Shown: positions 5,830-9,482 of the stretch, piece by piece
Numbering within the stretch: position 1 is the stretch's first letter
How the letters are laid out: every line of letters begins with the position of its first letter
From: Phycisphaeraceae bacterium
GTDB lineage: Bacteria; Planctomycetota; Phycisphaerae; Phycisphaerales; Phycisphaeraceae
DNA length: 9,482 bases
Assembly: GCA_003551485.1 (NCBI GenBank)
Contig: PUMS01000439.1
Coordinates: 1-9,482, forward strand
Direction: 5' to 3'
Translations under genes and position numbers: made by a program
Notes under the pieces: model-generated
Told to the model about the DNA's origin: nothing
Database searches by the model: none
The model's input: the letters and a program-made list of their open reading frames with translations, nothing else

Positions 5830-6998
5830 ACCCGCGGCTGAGCGACATCGCGCATTGGCTTGAGCGTCTGAAGGCCGCCGCCGCGGCGGTCGACCGGCCG
5901 GTGCGGCTGATGGAGGTCTGCGGCACGCACACGATGAGCGCGTTTCGCTGCGGCCTGCACAGCCTGCTGCCGCGGAACGTGCTGCTGCTGAGTGGCCCTG
6001 GCTGCCCGGTGTGCGTCACCGCTCAGGGCGAGATCGACCTGATGGTCGAGCTGGCGCAGCGCCCGGGCCTGACCCTGTGCACCTACGGCGACATGGTTCG
6101 CGTGCCGGGCCAGCGGGGCAGCCTCGAGCGCGCCCGCGGTGAGGGTGCGGACGTGCGGGTGGTCTACAGCAGCCTCGATGCGGTCGCCCTGGCCGCAGCG
6201 CAACCGCAGCGCCAGGTGGTGTTCGCGGCGGTGGGCTTCGAGACCACCGCGCCGGCAACGGCGGCGGCTCTCGACCGGGCACGGCGGCTGAACCTGGACA
6301 ACTTCAGCGTGCTGAGCAGCCACAAGCGCATCGTGCCGGCGATGCTGGCCCTGCTGGCCGGCGGCCGGGTGAACGTCGATGGTTTTCTGTGCCCGGGCCA
6401 CGTCTCTGTCATCATCGGCGCGCGGGCGTATGAGCCGGTGGTGCGCGACCATGCCATGCCGTGCGTCATCGGCGGCTTCGAGGAAGCCCACCTGATCGCA
6501 GCGCTGGCGCGGCTTGTCGAGCTGGCGGCGTTCGAGGACCCAGCGCTGGTCAACCAGTATCCGCAGGCCGTCACGCCCGAGGGCAACGCCCATGCGCGGG
6601 CGCTGCTGGAGCGGGTCTTCGAACCGGCCGAGGCGCGCTGGCGCGGACTGGGGGTGATCGCCGACAGCGGCCTGGTGCTGCGCGGCGGCTACCGGGCATT
6701 CGATGCCATGCGGCGTTTCGGCCTGTCAAGGCCGGATGACCGCGAGGTGCCCGGCTGTGTCTGCGGGCAGGTGATCACGGGCCGGGTGACACCGGTGCAG
6801 TGCCCACACTTCGGCCGCGCGTGCACGCCCATCTCGCCGCTGGGCCCGTGCATGGTCAGTTCCGAGGGCACCTGCCAGGCATGGTTCAAATACGGCCGGC
6901 AACACCGCCGCCATGAGCCCGCGGGCGGCCGTCGCATCGGCACCCGCCGTGAGCCAAAGACTGCCGGGACCGTGTCCGGTCAAAGGGGGCAGCGATGA
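5826..6998 (+). CDS. hypD: Hydrogenase maturation protein HypD
   Basis: HypD is the iron-sulfur scaffold protein on which, with HypC, the Fe(CN)2CO moiety is assembled using cyanide from HypE. The motifs are all present: CGTHT (32-36, Cys32), GPGCPVC (57-63, Cys60 and Cys63), VGFETTAP, and the C-terminal cysteine region that holds a 4Fe-4S cluster (Cys311, 313, 326, 333, 342, 350, ending SSEGTCQAWFKYG). The family core ends at KYG (355-357). This protein then continues with a strongly basic 33-residue tail, about ten Arg/Lys against two acidic residues, which I do not know from other HypD proteins. The start overlaps the hypC stop and the stop overlaps the hypE start, both as ATGA, so hypCDE are translationally coupled and made together. 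It acts in the cytoplasm. Confidence 0.96.
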   Translation: MNPRLSDIAHWLERLKAAAAAVDRPVRLMEVCGTHTMSAFRCGLHSLLPRNVLLLSGPGCPVCVTAQGEIDLMVELAQRPGLTLCTYGDMVRVPGQRGSLERARGEGADVRVVYSSLDAVALAAAQPQRQVVFAAVGFETTAPATAAALDRARRLNLDNFSVLSSHKRIVPAMLALLAGGRVNVDGFLCPGHVSVIIGARAYEPVVRDHAMPCVIGGFEEAHLIAALARLVELAAFEDPALVNQYPQAVTPEGNAHARALLERVFEPAEARWRGLGVIADSGLVLRGGYRAFDAMRRFGLSRPDDREVPGCVCGQVITGRVTPVQCPHFGRACTPISPLGPCMVSSEGTCQAWFKYGRQHRRHEPAGGRRIGTRREPKTAGTVSGQRGQR

Positions 6999-8056
6999 CA
7001 GTACCAGTCCATGAGTCCACTGGTGTGCTCGGCGCTGAGAGGCCGGGGTCCGGCCGCATCGTGCTGGCCCACGGCGGCGGTGGGCAGTTGACCGATGACC
7101 TGCTGATGGGCACGCTGCTGCCGCGCCTGGGCAATGCCCGGCTCAACGCGTTGCTCGATGCGGCGATGCTCGATGCCGATGGCCGCCGCCTGGCGCTGAC
7201 GTTGGATGGCTACGTGGTCAAGCCCTGGCGCTTTCCCGGTGGCGACATCGGCCGCCTGGCGGTGTGCGGCACCATCAACGACCTGGCGGTGTCCGGGGCG
7301 CGGCCGCTGGGCATGGCGCTTGGGCTGATCCTGGAGGAAGGTCTGGAAGAAGCGGCCCTCGAGACGGTGCTCGACTCGGTGGCCGCGGCGGGGCGCGAAG
7401 CCGGTGTCGAGGTGGTCGGGGGCGACACCAAGGTCGTCGAGCATCGCAACGGCGATGGGCTCTACATCACCACCGCGGGCGTGGGCCTGGCGCGGCCGGG
7501 GATCGAGCTTTCACCGCAACGGGTGCAGCCGGGCGATGCGATCCTGATCAACGGCTTCATCGGTGACCACGGCCTGGCGGTGATGCTGGCCCGGCAGATG
7601 CCGCAGGTGCAGAGCGTGCTGCGAAGCGATGCAGCACCGCTCAACGGCCTGATCGACGCCCTGCTCGATGCGGTGGGCGGTGCGGTGGCGTTCATGCGCG
7701 ACGCCACGCGCGGCGGGCTGGCGGGCGTGGCGGTGGACCTGGCGTTGCGCAGCGGCTGGCACATCACGCTCGAGGAAGAGGCGATCCCCGTGCGGGGCGA
7801 AGCGCAGCACGCGGCCGACATGCTCGGGCTCGATCCGCTCGAGATCGCCAACGAGGGCAAGATCGTCGCGGTGGTCCGGGCTGAGGCGGCCGAAGCAGCG
7901 CTGCAAGCGATGCGAAGCCATCCGCTGGGCCGCGATGCGGCCCGCATCGGGACCGTGGGCGAAGTGGCCGATGGCATCTGCGAACTGCACACGAGCATCG
8001 GCGGCCGGCGCGTGGTCCAGAAACCTTACGGTGAGCAGTTGCCACGAATCTGCTGA
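6995..8056 (+). CDS. hypE: Hydrogenase maturation protein HypE (carbamoyl dehydratase)
   Basis: HypE takes a carbamoyl group from HypF on its C-terminal cysteine and dehydrates it with ATP to a thiocyanate, which donates cyanide to the HypC-HypD complex. It belongs to the PurM-like ATP-binding superfamily. The ending PRIC is diagnostic, with Cys353 as last residue. Other features are AHGGGGQLTDDLL (25-37), DGYVV (71-75), the loop GGDIGRLAVCGTINDLAVSG (about 83-102), GGDTKVVE (142-149) and DATRGGLAGV. It is 353 residues, typical of the family, with about 20 residues before the conserved RIVLAHGGGGQ that could be an extension. The chosen start overlaps the hypD stop and is preceded by AAAGGGGG at suitable distance. 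The next gene starts only 12 bases after its stop, so transcription continues. Confidence 0.97.
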   Translation: MTVPVHESTGVLGAERPGSGRIVLAHGGGGQLTDDLLMGTLLPRLGNARLNALLDAAMLDADGRRLALTLDGYVVKPWRFPGGDIGRLAVCGTINDLAVSGARPLGMALGLILEEGLEEAALETVLDSVAAAGREAGVEVVGGDTKVVEHRNGDGLYITTAGVGLARPGIELSPQRVQPGDAILINGFIGDHGLAVMLARQMPQVQSVLRSDAAPLNGLIDALLDAVGGAVAFMRDATRGGLAGVAVDLALRSGWHITLEEEAIPVRGEAQHAADMLGLDPLEIANEGKIVAVVRAEAAEAALQAMRSHPLGRDAARIGTVGEVADGICELHTSIGGRRVVQKPYGEQLPRIC

Positions 8057-8068
8057 AAGGAGCCTGCC

Positions 8069-8305
8069 ATGATGGACTGGAACCCGATCGGCGCAATGGT
8101 CCCCCAACTCGTCCTGGCCCATTGCTGGGAAGGACACGAACACACCGGGTTGACACTCGTGCAGTGGCTGCTGCTGGGCGGCGGCGCTGCGGTGTTGGCC
8201 GGTTTGCTGGCCGCCCTGCTGGTCTGCCGCGCCCGGTGGCGACAACGCAAGACTCATCAGGCCGAAGCGGCAGGCGCTGACGGCCAGGGCCCGGATGCGA
8301 ACTGA
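8069..8305 (+). CDS. Small one-pass membrane protein of unknown function
   Basis: I do not recognise this 78-residue protein. An N-terminal part with a short cluster of possible metal ligands, HCWEGHEH (His18, Cys19, His23, His25), is followed by one clear membrane helix (about 30-53, LVQWLLLGGGAAVLAGLLAA and onward), then the basic stretch RARWRQRK (54-61) and a polar tail. By the positive-inside rule the tail would be cytoplasmic and the His/Cys cluster outside, which is inference. AGGAG at 8058-8062 supports the start at 8069 or at the second ATG at 8072. It sits 12 bases after hypE and 57 bases before the HydB-like gene, so it belongs to the hydrogenase operon by position. Anchoring, metal handling or an unrelated role are all possible. 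Confidence 0.75.
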   Translation: MMDWNPIGAMVPQLVLAHCWEGHEHTGLTLVQWLLLGGGAAVLAGLLAALLVCRARWRQRKTHQAEAAGADGQGPDAN

Positions 8306-8313
8306 ACGGCGAT

Positions 8314-8340
8314 GAGGGCGAAGCGCACACCGCAGCCCTC
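8314..8340 (+). other. Hairpin before the HydB-like gene
   Basis: GAGGGC (8314-8319) and GCCCTC (8335-8340) form a 6-bp stem with a 15-base loop in the 57-base gap upstream of the AAAGGAG ribosome binding site of the HydB-like gene. There is no T run. It could mark mRNA processing between the maturation genes and the structural hydrogenase genes, or be chance. Confidence 0.3.
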
Positions 8341-8362
8341 GGACGATCAAAGGAGCCCAACC

Positions 8363-9482
8363 ATGGCCGAACCCGTGACCGTAACCGACGGCCTGACCTA
8401 TCTGCCACGCAGTGCCCTGGAAGAGCTGGTGCGCACCCTGCGCGATGATGGCTACACCGTCATCGCGCCGGTGGTGGTCGATGGCGTGGTGTCGATGCGG
8501 CCGGTGGAATCGGCCGCTCAGATCGCCAAGGGGGCTCGCGATGAGCAGGATGCGGGCCGCTACCGACTCGCCGAGGGCGATGCAGCGCTGTCATTCGAGT
8601 ACGTGGTGGGCCCGGACGGCCCCAAGCGCTACCTTTACCCGCCGCAGCAGCGGCTGTTTCGCCTGCACATCGAGGGTGAGCGGTTCGCGGTCGAGGCCGA
8701 GGGGCCTGCGGTGCCGCGTCTGGCGTTTCTGGGGCTGCGCCCTTGCGAAATGGCGGCGATCCGGGTGCAGGATCGCGTCTTCGCCGCGACTCAGGCGGCA
8801 GCGCCGGGCTGCGAGGCCGAATCGTACTTCCGCCGCGCGCGGGAGCAGGCGCTCTACCTGGTGGTCAACTGCACCCGCCCCGGCGGCACCTGCTTCTGCG
8901 TCTCGATGGGCACGGGCCCACAGGCCGGTGAGGGCCACGACCTGGCGCTGACCGAGCTTCGCAGCGGTTTCGTCATCGCCATCGGCAGTGACCGCGGCAT
9001 GGCACTGGTGCGCCAGCTGCCCGTGCGGGCACCTTCGGACGCCGAGCGCGAGCTGGCCGAGCTCAAGCTCCAGACCGCGCGCGAGCACATGGGCCGCGGC
9101 CTCGATCAGGACGGCCTCAAGGATGCGCTCGACCACGCCATCGAGCATCCGCACTGGGATGAGGTGGCCGAGCGGTGCCTTTCCTGCGGCAATTGTACGC
9201 AGGTGTGTCCCACCTGCTTCTGCACCACGGTGTGCGACTCGAGCTCGCTCGACGGCCGCCACCACACGCGGGTGCAGTATTGGGAATCGTGCTTCACCCA
9301 CCGCTTCAGCTACACCACCGCCGGGCCGGTTCGCAACACGATCCGCGCCCGCTACCGCCACTGGCTGCGGCACAAGCTGGGCACCTGGTGGGACCAGTTC
9401 GGTTGCAGCGGCTGCATCGGCTGCGGCCGGTGCATCACCTGGTGTCCCGCGGCCATCGACATCACACGGGAAGCGGCGGCCT
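8363..9482 (+). CDS. hydB: HydB/AsrA-type 4Fe-4S protein, probable hydrogenase beta subunit (cut by right edge)
   Basis: The visible 373 residues match the iron-sulfur beta subunit of cytoplasmic group 3b NiFe (sulf)hydrogenases, related to subunit A of anaerobic sulfite reductase. In these enzymes it relays electrons between the flavin subunit and the hydrogenase module. Two ferredoxin-type cluster motifs are seen: CLSCGNCTQVCP (Cys272, 275, 278, 282), followed by further cysteines at 285, 287 and 291, and CSGCIGCGRCITWCP (Cys348, 351, 354, 357, 361). The N-terminal domain has LRPCEMAAIRVQD (Cys128) and NCTRPGGTCFC (Cys170, 177, 179), both familiar from this family. AAAGGAG precedes the ATG at 8363 by about 7 bases. 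It runs off the window without a stop, probably near its normal end. It could instead be asrA of a sulfite reductase; the adjacent hyp genes favour hydrogenase. The symbol is by family and context. Confidence 0.85.
   Translation, partial: MAEPVTVTDGLTYLPRSALEELVRTLRDDGYTVIAPVVVDGVVSMRPVESAAQIAKGARDEQDAGRYRLAEGDAALSFEYVVGPDGPKRYLYPPQQRLFRLHIEGERFAVEAEGPAVPRLAFLGLRPCEMAAIRVQDRVFAATQAAAPGCEAESYFRRAREQALYLVVNCTRPGGTCFCVSMGTGPQAGEGHDLALTELRSGFVIAIGSDRGMALVRQLPVRAPSDAERELAELKLQTAREHMGRGLDQDGLKDALDHAIEHPHWDEVAERCLSCGNCTQVCPTCFCTTVCDSSSLDGRHHTRVQYWESCFTHRFSYTTAGPVRNTIRARYRHWLRHKLGTWWDQFGCSGCIGCGRCITWCPAAIDITREAAA

Noticed and set aside
5676..6593. A 305-codon minus-strand open frame opposite hypC and hypD
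   Set aside because: It is antisense to diagnostic HypC and HypD motifs, and its composition (Arg/His/Gln/Ala) is that of a mirror frame.
7511..8350. A 279-codon minus-strand open frame opposite hypE and the small membrane-protein gene
   Set aside because: hypE is certain in the plus strand, and the membrane-protein gene has a good ribosome binding site and a clear membrane helix. The minus frame has neither.

Overview
The window is GC-rich bacterial DNA, dense in genes and strongly biased to G or C at third codon positions. The small cytoplasmic zinc-type anti-sigma factor coupled to its sigma factor, the DsrE-family protein and the hydrogenase genes together suggest a proteobacterium. A gammaproteobacterium with a sulfur or hydrogen metabolism is the best guess, but this rests on the feel of the protein families and not on a marker gene. 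I see no rRNA, tRNA, CRISPR array, insertion sequence or phage gene.

Left part (1-2569). On the minus strand, a membrane-anchored or exported DUF3179 protein (302-1372) is followed by the N-terminal part of a DsrE-family protein that runs off the left edge (1-244). Divergent from them, across about 256 bases of intergenic DNA, lies a translationally coupled pair: an ECF-like sigma-70 factor (1629-2288) and a 94-residue ZAS-type anti-sigma factor (2285-2569).

Middle (2570-2980). A short spacer with a small hairpin is followed by a probable 57-codon minus-strand gene of unknown function (2687-2860), recognised only by its coding statistics. A TATAAT-type promoter (2918-2946) then precedes the hydrogenase genes.

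Right part (2981-9482). One plus-strand operon encodes [NiFe]-hydrogenase maturation and the start of a hydrogenase: hypF, hypC, hypD, hypE, a small one-pass membrane protein, and an iron-sulfur protein of the HydB/AsrA type that is cut by the right edge. hypC/hypD and hypD/hypE overlap by ATGA, and hypE is followed 12 bases later by the small gene. HypF makes the carbamoyl group from carbamoyl phosphate and passes it to the C-terminal cysteine of HypE. HypE dehydrates it to a thiocyanate, and HypC and HypD build the Fe(CN)2CO unit that goes into the large hydrogenase subunit. The HydB-like gene suggests that the client enzyme is a cytoplasmic group 3b-type (sulf)hydrogenase encoded further right. 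hypA and hypB are not in the window.

The most unusual feature is inside hypF. The carbamoyl-adenylate (YrdC-like) domain carries a roughly 50-residue insertion built on a degenerate array of 15-bp units. A one-base slip in the array makes the same DNA repeat read in two different frames, and it ends in a run of nine Gs that could be a phase-variation hotspot. Other points for a second look are the divergent sigma/anti-sigma and sulfur-protein module, the unknown 78-residue membrane protein within a soluble-hydrogenase cluster, and the charged tails on HypC and HypD.
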